DNA of 6,667 nt from Ktedonobacterales bacterium (GTDB lineage: Bacteria > Chloroflexota > Ktedonobacteria > Ktedonobacterales > JADMIN01), in NCBI GenBank assembly GCA_025935235.1, contig JAICVT010000250.1, positions 1-6,667 on the forward strand, read 5' to 3'. The translations under genes were made by a program, and so were the position numbers. This document shows, in pieces, positions 1 through 5,742 of this stretch. A model generated the notes under the pieces. The model saw nothing but the letters and a program-made list of their open reading frames with translations. It was not told where the DNA came from and did no database searches. Positions within the stretch are counted from its first letter, which is position 1. Each line of letters opens with the position of its first letter.

Positions 1-2
1 CT

Positions 3-212
3 GGGCGCGTCTTTCGCATCGTCGCGGGCGTGGGATTCCTCGCCCTCGGCCTGGTCGCCGTCGCTGGGGGCCAGATGATCGGCGTCCTGTCGCTGGTGTG
101 GAGCGTCTTCCCACTCAGCGCCGGAGCGCTCGACATCTGCTACATCAGCGCCGCGCTGGGCGGCCCGCTGGCCGGGAAGCAGATTCGCAGCAGCTATCAG
201 GCGGGCGCCTGA
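3..212 (+). CDS. DUF2892 / YgaP-like small membrane protein, 3' part only
   Basis: The frame is open from the window edge to TGA at 210-212, giving 69 visible residues; the true start lies upstream of the window. The visible part begins GRVFRIVAGVGFLALGL and has two hydrophobic segments separated by a short Gly/Gln turn. The second ends in SAGALDICYISAALGG, which resembles the 'LTGL..WCPLY.LLGI' signature of DUF2892 (the membrane domain of YgaP-like proteins), including the single Cys before Tyr. Such proteins are small inner-membrane proteins of poorly defined function, sometimes fused or adjacent to rhodanese domains. The C-terminal tail is short and basic (KQIR). The gene is convergent with the MMPL exporter. 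The family call rests on the pattern of a partial sequence and is moderate. Confidence 0.55.
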   Translation, partial: GRVFRIVAGVGFLALGLVAVAGGQMIGVLSLVWSVFPLSAGALDICYISAALGGPLAGKQIRSSYQAGA

Positions 213-238
213 TTGCAAAACGATCAGCCTGAGAAACA

Positions 239-271
239 ACAGGGGCGAGCGCGATGTGCGCTCGCCCCTGT
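239..271 (-). terminator. Hairpin terminator between convergent genes
   Basis: A perfect 14-bp inverted repeat (left arm ACAGGGGCGAGCGC at 239-252, right arm at 258-271) encloses a 5-nt loop. It starts 13 nt beyond the stop of the MMPL gene. Read on the - strand, the stem is followed by the T-rich GTTGTTTCTC, the usual layout of an intrinsic terminator for the exporter transcript. On the + strand the stem is followed by GC-rich sequence, so it would end the upstream + strand gene only weakly, although the hairpin is positioned to serve both. Confidence 0.8.
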
Positions 272-283
272 GCGGCCCACGGA

Positions 284-2749
284 TCAGGTCAGGTCGCCAG
301 TCTGCTTCGGTGGCAGGCGGCGGCCCGGCAGCCACCAGTTCCAGCGCCCCATCAGCCGCATCGTCGCTGGAACCAGCAGCGTGCGAATGATCGCCGCATC
401 TACCAGCACGGCCACCGTCATGCCCAGGCCGATTTCTTTGGTCGTCGTGACCTGCGTGAAGGTGAAGGCGGCTGTCACGATCATAAAGAGCAGCGCTGCG
501 TTCGTGATGACGCCGCCGGTCATCTCCAGCCCGCGCGCCACCGCCCAGCGGTTGTTGTGCGAGCGCAGCCACTCTTCGCGGATGCGCGAGAGCAGGAAGA
601 CCTCATAGTCCATCGAGAGGCCGAACAAAACGCAGAACATCAGGATCGGGATGATGCTCTCGACGAACCCCGCCGACTCGAAGCCCAGCAGTTGCTGCCC
701 CCAGCCCCACTGGAAGACCATCACCAGCACGCCATACGACGCGCTGACCGAGAGCACGTTCATCACGATGGCCTTGAGCGGAATGACCACCGAGCGGAAC
801 ATCACGAGCAGCAGCAGGAAGGTCGCCACCAGGATGAACGCGATCGCGCGCGGGAAGTTGTCGTAGAGCGAGCGCGAGAAGTCGAGCGAGGTGGCCTGCT
901 CGCCACCAACCAGCACACGCAGTCCGCCCGCGTGCGCGTTGTCGCCCGCGCGCAGCGCATCCACCAGCGCCTTGCTCGCCGCGCTATCCATCGGCGCGTC
1001 GGGGCGCACAGTGATGATGGTCGTGTCGCCGCGGGTCGTCTGCGCCACCAGCTGCGCCAGTCCCGGCTCGCGCTGGTAGGCGCCTGAGCTATAGATTTGC
1101 TGGAGCTGCGCCAAGCTCGGCGTGGGCGCCTGCGGGTCGCCGGGGAACTGCGTGATGCTCGTCACCCCGCCAGCATGCGGCTGCGTGTCGAGCCACGCCG
1201 TCAGCGACTGCACCTTCGCCACGTTGGCCGAGGAGAGGATGCTGGAGCCGTCGGTGGTCTGCGCTACCACGATCATCGGGCTGGCGCCCAGCTCGGGGAA
1301 CTGCGCCGTCAGGATGTCGTTGCCCTGACGCGCCTCGACCGTCTTTGGGATGCTGGTGATCGAGGGCGTGCCGAGGTTGATGGAGAGCAGCGGCCAGCCC
1401 AGCCCCAGCAGCAGCAGCGTCACCAGCGTCACGACGATGACAGGATGCGCCATCACGCCGAGCGCCAGCTTGCGCCAGAAGCCGCCGCGCTCCGCTAGCG
1501 CCGCGTTCGGCGTGTCGCCGCTGAGGGCGTCCTTCTCGCCGACGCCGACCAGCCGCCAGAGCAGCGGCACGCGCAGCGCGTTGACGCGCGGCCCCAGGAT
1601 GCCCAGCACGGCGGGCAGCAGCGTCAGCGCCGCCAGCGCCGCCGCAGCCACCGTTACCGCGCCGCCGATGCCAAACGAGGTCATAAACTGCATGCCGATC
1701 AACATCAGGCCGATGAAGCCGATCATCACCGTCAGCCCGCTGAAGAGGATCGCCTCGCCCGCCGTCGCCACCGTCCAGCCGACGGCGTCGCGCACGCTGC
1801 GCCCGCGCGCCAGCTCCTCGCGGAAGCGGCGGGTCATAAACAGAGTGTAGTCAATCGAGATGCCCAGCCCGACGATCGAGGCGATATTCAACACGAAGAC
1901 GCTGGTCGAGACGTGCGTGGCGATCAGATAGACGATCCCCAGCGCGGCTGGCACGGCGAAGGCCGCCAGCAGCAGCGGCAGCAATCCGGCCACCAGCGAG
2001 CCAAAGACGATCAGCAGCGTCACCAGCGCGATTGGCAGCCCCTTCAGCTCGGCCTGCTCGGTATCGGACTGGCTGAGGGTGTTGAAGGTGGCGGAGACGG
2101 GCGCCGCGCCGGTCAGATAGGCGCGCGCGGGGGTGGCGTCGGCGCCCTGCGGTACGATGGTCTTGAAGTCGTTGGTGAACTGCGCGTCGGACCCCACCTG
2201 CTGGTTGAAGTTGACCGTCACGTAGGTCGTTTTCTGGTCCAGTCCGACGCCGCCCGCGACGACGCTCGACACATGCGGATAGGCTTTGGCCGCGCTGATG
2301 AAGTTGTTGACCTCGAGTTGATACGAGACATCCTGTACATGCGCGTCCGCCGACTGGAAGACGACCACCAGCGTGGTTTTGGGCTGATGCAGCGTGCTGG
2401 CGATAATGGTGTTGGCCTTCGCCGATTCGCTGCCGCCGGTGCTGTAGCCATTGCCCGTCAGCACGGATGGCGCCTTCGCGGCGAAGGGGACAGCCACCGC
2501 CAGCCCCACCAGCCAGAGCGCCAGCACGAGCCAGCGCAGCTTATAGATCACCCGGCCATAGCCGACGCCGATGCGATAGAGGCCGTGCGGCTGCCCATCG
2601 TCGTGCGGCGGTTCAGAGCGTTGCGGCGCCTGCTTCGGGCGCGATAGCACGCCAGTCGAGGCGCGCACGCCAGATGTCTCAGGGCCAGGATCGGAGCCGG
2701 GATCGGAGCCGAGATCGGAGCCGGGATCATGGCGGTCATCCAGTTGCAT
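284..2749 (-). CDS. MMPL family (RND-superfamily) membrane transporter
   Basis: This encodes an 821-residue exporter of the MMPL family, which moves lipids, hydrophobic compounds or drugs across the cytoplasmic membrane using the proton gradient. The architecture is the standard duplicated one. TM1 lies near residues 70-90, followed by an extracytoplasmic domain (about 95-235), a TM bundle (about 236-385), a cytoplasmic linker, TM7 near 430-457, a second extracytoplasmic domain (about 458-630) and a final TM bundle (about 632-800). Both GxxxDY proton-relay motifs are intact: G296-ISI-D300-Y301 and G710-LSM-D714-Y715, matching the paired Asp-Tyr residues known from MmpL3. Residues 1-60 are a polar extension with a GSDP-type tetrapeptide repeat (about residues 8-23), which is unusual for the family. 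ATG at 2749 has AAGGGA five to six nt upstream. It lies 183 nt downstream of a tetR gene on the same strand, so repressor-controlled export is likely. The substrate cannot be told from sequence. Confidence 0.93.
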   Translation of the reverse strand: MQLDDRHDPGSDLGSDPGSDPGPETSGVRASTGVLSRPKQAPQRSEPPHDDGQPHGLYRIGVGYGRVIYKLRWLVLALWLVGLAVAVPFAAKAPSVLTGNGYSTGGSESAKANTIIASTLHQPKTTLVVVFQSADAHVQDVSYQLEVNNFISAAKAYPHVSSVVAGGVGLDQKTTYVTVNFNQQVGSDAQFTNDFKTIVPQGADATPARAYLTGAAPVSATFNTLSQSDTEQAELKGLPIALVTLLIVFGSLVAGLLPLLLAAFAVPAALGIVYLIATHVSTSVFVLNIASIVGLGISIDYTLFMTRRFREELARGRSVRDAVGWTVATAGEAILFSGLTVMIGFIGLMLIGMQFMTSFGIGGAVTVAAAALAALTLLPAVLGILGPRVNALRVPLLWRLVGVGEKDALSGDTPNAALAERGGFWRKLALGVMAHPVIVVTLVTLLLLGLGWPLLSINLGTPSITSIPKTVEARQGNDILTAQFPELGASPMIVVAQTTDGSSILSSANVAKVQSLTAWLDTQPHAGGVTSITQFPGDPQAPTPSLAQLQQIYSSGAYQREPGLAQLVAQTTRGDTTIITVRPDAPMDSAASKALVDALRAGDNAHAGGLRVLVGGEQATSLDFSRSLYDNFPRAIAFILVATFLLLLVMFRSVVIPLKAIVMNVLSVSASYGVLVMVFQWGWGQQLLGFESAGFVESIIPILMFCVLFGLSMDYEVFLLSRIREEWLRSHNNRWAVARGLEMTGGVITNAALLFMIVTAAFTFTQVTTTKEIGLGMTVAVLVDAAIIRTLLVPATMRLMGRWNWWLPGRRLPPKQTGDLT
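2688..2728 (-). repeat. 12-nt tandem repeat inside the MMPL gene 5' end
   Basis: On the + strand the unit GGATCGGAGCCG occurs at 2688-2699 and 2700-2711, once with a single mismatch at 2712-2723, and as a partial GGATC at 2724-2728. Because the unit is a multiple of three, it encodes Asp-x-Gly-Ser tetrapeptides (DPGS, DLGS, DPGS) at about residues 8-23 of the exporter, ahead of the first membrane helix. Changes in copy number would alter linker length without breaking the frame. Confidence 0.85.
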
Positions 2750-2754
2750 GGTAG

Positions 2755-2760
2755 TCCCTT
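2755..2760 (-). promoter_or_regulatory. Ribosome binding site of the MMPL gene
   Basis: Read on the - strand, AAGGGA precedes ATG at 2749 by five nucleotides (CTACC). It is the best Shine-Dalgarno match near this start and supports the choice of the full 821-residue frame. The site abuts and partly overlaps a 12-nt tandem duplication. Confidence 0.65.
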
Positions 2761-2781
2761 ATGTCCTCGCTTATGTCCTCG
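2758..2781 (-). repeat. 12-nt tandem duplication in the MMPL gene leader
   Basis: The + strand unit CTTATGTCCTCG occurs twice head to tail at 2758-2769 and 2770-2781 with no mismatch. On the - strand this is CGAGGACATAAG repeated just before the ribosome binding site, with the inner copy contributing the first bases of AAGGGA. Each copy also carries a GAGGA that resembles a weak Shine-Dalgarno. It may affect translation initiation, but that is inference. Confidence 0.75.
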
Positions 2782-2844
2782 CTACGCGCCGGAAAACAGC
2801 TCGGCGCCGCTGTGATGGGTTCATCTATTGGGTTGTTGGCGGGT

Positions 2845-2915
2845 GGCGCCTGCTGGCGACTGAAGTCGCGCCTGGGCGGCGGCTCGCGCCGCCGCGAAAC
2901 CCGCCTGCGCGGGTT
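2845..2915. repeat. Cluster of palindromes in the tetR-mmpL gap
   Basis: Three hairpin-capable palindromes follow one another. GCGACT-GA-AGTCGC lies at 2856-2869. GGCGGCG with a 5-nt loop and CGCCGCC lies at 2875-2893. AACCCGC with a 4-nt loop and GCGGGTT lies at 2898-2915. A GGCGCC palindrome at 2845-2850 precedes them. None is followed by a T-tract on the - strand, so this is not a normal intrinsic terminator for tetR. The composite layout resembles the dispersed REP/BIME-like intergenic repeats of Chloroflexota and other GC-rich bacteria. Possible roles are mRNA stabilisation, partial termination between tetR and the exporter, or simply a mobile repeat. Confidence 0.6.
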
Positions 2916-2932
2916 AGGATCCGGCAGCCCGC

Positions 2933-3628
2933 CTAGCGCGGCGCCACACCACGCCAGAGCGCATCCACATGCGCCAGCAGCGTCGGCAGCGGGGCGTAGC
3001 CCTCGGCGCCCTCCGCCCAGTCGAGCGTCAGCGTGGCGTAGGTGGAGATCAGCAGGTGAGACGCGACCTCCGCGTCGCAGTCGGCGGCTACCTCGCCGCG
3101 CGCCTGCCCCGCCCGCAAAATCTCGGCGAATAGATCGGCCAGCGCCACAAAGCGCGCGCGCTCGCCGTGAAACAGCGTCGGCGAGGCGAGCGCGGCGCGC
3201 ATCACGGCGCGTGTCAGCCGCGGCTCCTCCTCCATCCCTTCGATCAGCGCCCGCATGATGCGCTCGATGCGCTCGCGGGCGGAGAGCGCCTCCATCGCTG
3301 GCTCGGCCAGCAGCGCCGTCATCCGCTCATAGCGCTGGCGTCCCAGCGCCGCCAGCACATCCTCCTTGCTCTCGAAGTAGTTGAAGAACGTTCCGACGCC
3401 GACGCCCGCCTCCCGTGCGATCTCGCGGATGGTCGCGCCAGTGACGCCATCGCGGCGAAAGAGCGTCAGCGCGGCGTCGTAGATGCGCTGGCGCAACTCC
3501 TCATGCTTTTGGGCGCGCTTCGAGCCAGAGCCAGAGCTAGAGCCAGGGCTAGAGCCAGGGCTAGAGCCAGGGCTAGAGCCAGGGCTAGAGCCAGACAGTG
3601 AGTCGGATGGGACATCAGAGGCTGCCAA
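2933..3628 (-). CDS. TetR/AcrR family transcriptional repressor
   Basis: This encodes a 231-residue DNA-binding repressor that probably controls the exporter gene downstream and its own transcription. The TetR_N helix-turn-helix covers about residues 45-92: the segment LRQRIYDAALTLFRRDG leads into GATIREIAREAGVGVGTFFN and YFESKED, a textbook match including the recognition helix. Residues about 95-231 form the helical ligand-binding and dimerisation domain, which is too variable to name a ligand. The start is TTG at 3628. A stop codon lies directly upstream in frame, and GGAAGG (3636-3641) sits seven nt away, so no longer start exists. Residues 12-36 are a Gly-Ser-Ser-Pro repeat encoded by 12-nt units, an odd low-complexity extension for a TetR protein. 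Palindromes upstream at 3709-3738 are candidate operators. Confidence 0.92.
   Translation of the reverse strand: MAASDVPSDSLSGSSPGSSPGSSPGSSPGSSSGSGSKRAQKHEELRQRIYDAALTLFRRDGVTGATIREIAREAGVGVGTFFNYFESKEDVLAALGRQRYERMTALLAEPAMEALSARERIERIMRALIEGMEEEPRLTRAVMRAALASPTLFHGERARFVALADLFAEILRAGQARGEVAADCDAEVASHLLISTYATLTLDWAEGAEGYAPLPTLLAHVDALWRGVAPR
3523..3594 (-). repeat. 12-nt tandem repeat inside the tetR 5' end
   Basis: On the + strand the unit AGCCAGGGCTAG is present as four perfect head-to-tail copies at 3541-3588. It is flanked by a one-mismatch copy (3529-3540) and partial copies at 3523-3528 and 3589-3594. It encodes the Gly-Ser-Ser-Pro tetrapeptides near the N terminus of the repressor. 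Perfect identity between copies, including third codon positions, points to recent expansion by slippage. Confidence 0.9.
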
Positions 3629-3635
3629 TCAATCG

Positions 3636-3641
3636 CCTTCC
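3636..3641 (-). promoter_or_regulatory. Ribosome binding site that fixes the TTG start of tetR
   Basis: GGAAGG on the - strand lies seven nt upstream of the TTG at 3628. Since a TGA directly precedes that TTG in frame, this site together with the stop decides the start of the repressor. Confidence 0.6.
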
Positions 3642-3646
3642 GAAAG

Positions 3647-3662
3647 ATGAGATTCATCTCAT
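3647..3662. promoter_or_regulatory. Palindrome in the tetR leader, possible second regulatory site
   Basis: ATGAGAT-TC-ATCTCAT has 7-bp arms and a 2-nt centre. It lies in the leader of tetR, 5 nt further upstream than the ribosome binding site. Its geometry resembles a dimeric repressor site, but the sequence is unrelated to the palindromes at 3709-3738. It could instead form a small hairpin close to the ribosome binding site. No function is shown. Confidence 0.35.
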
Positions 3663-3708
3663 ATTCACCCGCGCTCAGTCAGTGAGAGCGGAATGATGCG
3701 CTAAAGGT

Positions 3709-3738
3709 TTCACGAATCGTGAACGTGTTCACGAACAC
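3709..3738. promoter_or_regulatory. Candidate TetR operator: three overlapping palindromes
   Basis: TTCACGA-A-TCGTGAA (3709-3723), TCGTGAAC-GT-GTTCACGA (3717-3734, 8-bp arms) and GTGTTC-AC-GAACAC (3725-3738) share half-sites in alternating orientation. Near-perfect palindromes of 15-18 bp next to a tetR gene are the usual form of TetR-family operators. The site is 80 nt upstream of the tetR start and about 155 nt upstream of the prs promoter candidate, so it probably governs the tetR-mmpL direction. I could not identify convincing -35/-10 boxes for tetR here. Confidence 0.6.
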
Positions 3739-3807
3739 ACAAAACTGATTGTATCGTGTTGCGCCTGCCGATGCGCGAGGACTAGGAGGAATAGCTCGCT
3801 GCGCGAG

Positions 3808-3882
3808 GAGCGGTGGCATTGGGAGCGGTGGCATTGGGAGCGGTGGCATTGGGAGCGGTGGCATTGGGAGCGGCGGTGTTGA
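3808..3882. repeat. 15-nt tandem repeat upstream of prs
   Basis: The unit GAGCGGTGGCATTGG is repeated perfectly four times at 3808-3867, followed by a degenerate copy (3868-3882) and the start of another. The region appears non-coding: all frames stay open only because the unit is a multiple of three and lacks stop codons. It ends about 10 nt before the putative prs promoter, so copy number could change upstream promoter context. That effect is inference. Confidence 0.88.
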
Positions 3883-3891
3883 GAGCGGCGA

Positions 3892-3900
3892 TGCTATACT
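3892..3900 (+). promoter_or_regulatory. Extended -10 promoter candidate for prs
   Basis: TGCTATACT matches the extended -10 pattern TGnTATAAT at all but one of the defined positions. No good -35 box occurs at 16-18 nt spacing, which is compatible with an extended -10 promoter. The site lies about 85 nt upstream of the prs start codon, directly after the 15-nt repeat array. Confidence 0.45.
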
Positions 3901-3947
3901 CAAGGCTGGGGCGACGACCTCGCGCCCGGCGAACCCAACAACGACGT

Positions 3948-3971
3948 TCTAGCGTCCGCTCTAGCATCCGC
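3948..3971 (+). repeat. 12-nt tandem duplication in the prs leader
   Basis: TCTAGCGTCCGC (3948-3959) is followed at once by TCTAGCATCCGC (3960-3971), identical at 11 of 12 positions. It lies just before the prs ribosome binding site, in the same relative place as the 12-nt duplication in front of the MMPL gene. Confidence 0.65.
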
Positions 3972-3974
3972 GAT

Positions 3975-3978
3975 GAGG
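3975..3978 (+). promoter_or_regulatory. Ribosome binding site that decides the prs start
   Basis: GAGG is spaced six nt from ATG at 3985. The alternative in-frame ATG at 3973 has no purine-rich site in front of it and would itself overlap this element, so the 3985 start is preferred. Confidence 0.55.
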
Positions 3979-3984
3979 CCAGTG

Positions 3985-4947
3985 ATGAACAATCTTGCCG
4001 TCTTCTCCGGCAACGCGCATCCTCAGCTTGCGAAAGACATCTGCCGCGCATTGGGCATCTCGCTCGGCCAGGCGCAGGTCTTCGAGTTCACCAATGAAAA
4101 CATCTTCGTCAAGATTGACGAGAACGTACGCGGCTGCGATGTCTTCGTCGTGCAGCCGCTGACCTCACCGGTCAATCGCTCGATCATGGAACTGCTCATC
4201 ATCCTCGACGCTTTCAAGCGCGCCTCGGCGCAGCGCGTGACGGCGGTCATCCCCTATTACGCCTATGGCCGCACGGATAAGAAAGACCAGCCGCGCGTTC
4301 CCATCACCGCCCGCCTGATCGCCGACTGCCTCTCGGTGGCGGGCGCGGGGCGCATGCTGACGCTGGACCTGCATGCCGGGCAGATTCAGGGTTTCTTCAA
4401 CATCCCGGTGGATGAGTTGACCGCCAAGAACCTGATGGCGAACTACATCCGTGGCCACCAGATTCCCGACCTGACCGTCGTGGCGACCGACGCCGGATTC
4501 GCCAAGAAGGCGCGCAATCTGGCTGAGCTGCTGGATGCGCCGCTGGCGATTGTCGAGAAGCGGCGCGTCGCCAACGATGGCCGCTCGGAGGCGATGAGCC
4601 TGATCGGCTCGGTCGAGGGACGCAACGCGCTGATCGTGGATGACGAGATTGATACCGCTGGCTCGCTGACCCAGGCGGCGCAGGTCGTCCGCGCGCACGG
4701 CGCGGAGGATGTCTACGCCTGCGCCTCGCATGGCGTGCTGAGCGGCCCCGCCATCGAGCGGCTGCGTGCCGCCGCCTTCAAAGAGATCATCCTGACCGAC
4801 AGCGTGCCGCTGCGCGCCGAGAAGCGGCTCCCCAACATCACCACGCTCTCCGTCGCGCCGCTCTTCGCTGGCGCCATCGAGCGTATCCATGAAGAGCGGT
4901 CTGTCTCAGAATTGTTCGACGGCCACCACGAGAACAGCCAGAAGTAG
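3985..4947 (+). CDS. prs: Ribose-phosphate pyrophosphokinase (PRPP synthase)
   Basis: This 320-residue cytosolic enzyme transfers pyrophosphate from ATP to ribose 5-phosphate, making PRPP for purine, pyrimidine, NAD, histidine and tryptophan synthesis. The length suits the family (about 310-320). The N-terminal half shows INENV-type (IDENVRG, 44-50), the ATP-site segment YYAYGRTDKKDQPRVPITAR (91-110) and the LTLDLHAGQIQGFF signature (125-138) with catalytic H130. The flexible-loop Lys and Arg lie in EKRRV (191-195). The PRPP-binding loop is VDDEIDTAGSL (218-228), with Glu where many homologues have Met. The C-terminal end SVSELF (306-311) is also typical. ATG at 3985 is chosen over ATG at 3973 because only it has a ribosome binding site and because homologues begin close to the LAVFSGN motif. 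It is divergent from tetR and is probably transcribed from the extended -10 promoter near 3892. Codon use is strongly GC-ending. Confidence 0.96.
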   Translation: MNNLAVFSGNAHPQLAKDICRALGISLGQAQVFEFTNENIFVKIDENVRGCDVFVVQPLTSPVNRSIMELLIILDAFKRASAQRVTAVIPYYAYGRTDKKDQPRVPITARLIADCLSVAGAGRMLTLDLHAGQIQGFFNIPVDELTAKNLMANYIRGHQIPDLTVVATDAGFAKKARNLAELLDAPLAIVEKRRVANDGRSEAMSLIGSVEGRNALIVDDEIDTAGSLTQAAQVVRAHGAEDVYACASHGVLSGPAIERLRAAAFKEIILTDSVPLRAEKRLPNITTLSVAPLFAGAIERIHEERSVSELFDGHHENSQK

Positions 4948-4994
4948 GCTTCCTTTGTGAGCAACCGAAGGCGCGCGGGACGAAATCGAAGACG

Positions 4995-5381
4995 TTGGAC
5001 ATTGCCCTGAGTGAGCATTTCTGGAGTGACGCCGTGGCTGCGGTCGAGTGGCATGATCCTCCCTTGGAATGCTTACCCGCCTGGACTGCGGCATATGGGC
5101 AATTCTATGCGCGGGGATTCGTTCCGATCACCTGTCCTTGCTGTGCCGAGGCCACCCTACGGATCTATTGGCGAGGACGAATGGATCTTGTCGATGAGCG
5201 TTACGCCAGACGAGGCAGTGGTTGGATGTGGTGTAGCGCCTGCTGTGCCTTCCAGCATTGGAGCGCGCTGTTGCCTGCGTGGTGGCCCGCCAGTGATCCG
5301 CTTGAGCTGATCCCGTTGCATACAGAGCCAACGGAACTGGATCAGAACTGGGAGAGAGTCCTTCCATATCTGACTGGCTAG
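4995..5381 (+). CDS. Putative zinc-binding protein with two CxxC motifs, function unknown
   Basis: This is a 128-residue soluble protein. C47-PC-C50 and C80-SA-C83 form a two-knuckle arrangement expected to bind one zinc ion, separated by a 29-residue segment with LRIYWRGRMD and RRGSGWMWCSACC. The CxxC...RGSGWxWCSxC...HWSxxxPxWW pattern recalls small hypothetical proteins scattered in GC-rich bacteria, but I cannot assign a named family or role. No membrane segment or signal peptide is seen. TTG at 4995 has GAAG only three nt upstream, so the start is weak; GTG at 5034 is an alternative that would remove 13 residues and keep all cysteines. It begins 47 nt after prs and is followed 91 nt later by hicA. 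Its codon use is less GC-rich than that of prs, which suggests separate origin. Functions such as an immunity, stress or regulatory protein are possible but not supported. Confidence 0.7.
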   Translation: MDIALSEHFWSDAVAAVEWHDPPLECLPAWTAAYGQFYARGFVPITCPCCAEATLRIYWRGRMDLVDERYARRGSGWMWCSACCAFQHWSALLPAWWPASDPLELIPLHTEPTELDQNWERVLPYLTG

Positions 5382-5472
5382 CCACCGCCATGAGGCCGTG
5401 CGGGAATGCCAGCCCACTACTAATGCTGTGACTGATGCGAGGGAGAGCGCACCTGCGGGAAGAGAGGCGCGA

Positions 5473-5742
5473 GTGCCACAATGGGAGAAGACGTTACAGC
5501 GCGTCCCGAGCGGCCAGGCGGATGCAAGCATCGCCTTTCAAGACCTGTGCGTGCTGCTCCCACACGTAGGTTATGATGAGAGGCGACAGCGTGGCTCACA
5601 CCGCATCTTCAAACACCCGGATCGGCCCGAGAAGATCAATCTACAGCCGATGGAGAACGGGAAGGCCAAGCCCTATCAAGTAAAGCAAGTCCGCGAACTG
5701 CTGCGCAAGTATGGACATGAGAGAGGCGGGAACCATGTATAA
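5473..5742 (+). CDS. hicA: HicA-type toxin (mRNA interferase)
   Basis: This encodes an 89-residue HicA toxin, an RNase with a dsRBD-like fold that cleaves mRNA when freed from its HicB partner. The key motif GSHRIF (41-46) carries the catalytic H43. It is followed by INLQP (55-59) and the conserved tail GKAKPYQVKQVRELLRKYG (63-81). The start is set at GTG 5473. It has GAGAGG at 5462-5467 with five nt spacing, and it places WEKTLQ and the ADASIAFQDLC segment at the usual N-terminal position of this HicA subfamily. A longer frame from GTG at 5398 would add 25 residues with no family match. It overlaps hicB by 8 nt (ATGTATAA), which indicates translational coupling. All expected key residues are present, so the toxin looks intact. 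Confidence 0.88.
   Translation: MPQWEKTLQRVPSGQADASIAFQDLCVLLPHVGYDERRQRGSHRIFKHPDRPEKINLQPMENGKAKPYQVKQVRELLRKYGHERGGNHV

Noticed and set aside
254..2647. Long + strand open frames (277, 166 and 244 residues) opposite the MMPL gene
   Set aside because: They are antisense shadows of a clear MMPL protein in GC-rich DNA. Their translations are rich in Arg, His and Gln with no domain pattern.
3466..3657. ATG-started - strand frame with a Leu-Ala repeat overlapping the tetR start, resembling a signal peptide
   Set aside because: It is the tetR 12-nt repeat read in another frame. The tetR frame continues into a full helix-turn-helix domain, while this one ends shortly after the repeat.
3784..3790. 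AGGAGGA, a perfect Shine-Dalgarno-like sequence on the + strand
   Set aside because: No ATG, GTG or TTG follows at usable spacing; only a CTG leading into the repeat does. It also precedes the presumed prs promoter, so it is probably not transcribed.
3523..3882. Repeat arrays considered as a CRISPR array
   Set aside because: Units are 12-15 nt and directly tandem, with no unique spacers and no cas genes nearby.
3749..4097. Open frames through the 15-nt repeat, for example with GSGGI or ALGAV repeats, and antisense ones with NATAP or MPPLP repeats
   Set aside because: A 15-nt unit without stop codons keeps all frames open. The flanking sequence shows no coding character and there is no consistent start with a ribosome binding site.
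4165..4890. 241-residue - strand open frame opposite prs
   Set aside because: It is antisense to a highly conserved PRPP synthase and has no recognisable domain or start context.
5011..5310. 99-residue + strand frame overlapping the zinc-binding protein
   Set aside because: The overlapping 128-residue frame has paired CxxC motifs and a compact conserved-looking core; this one has no motif.
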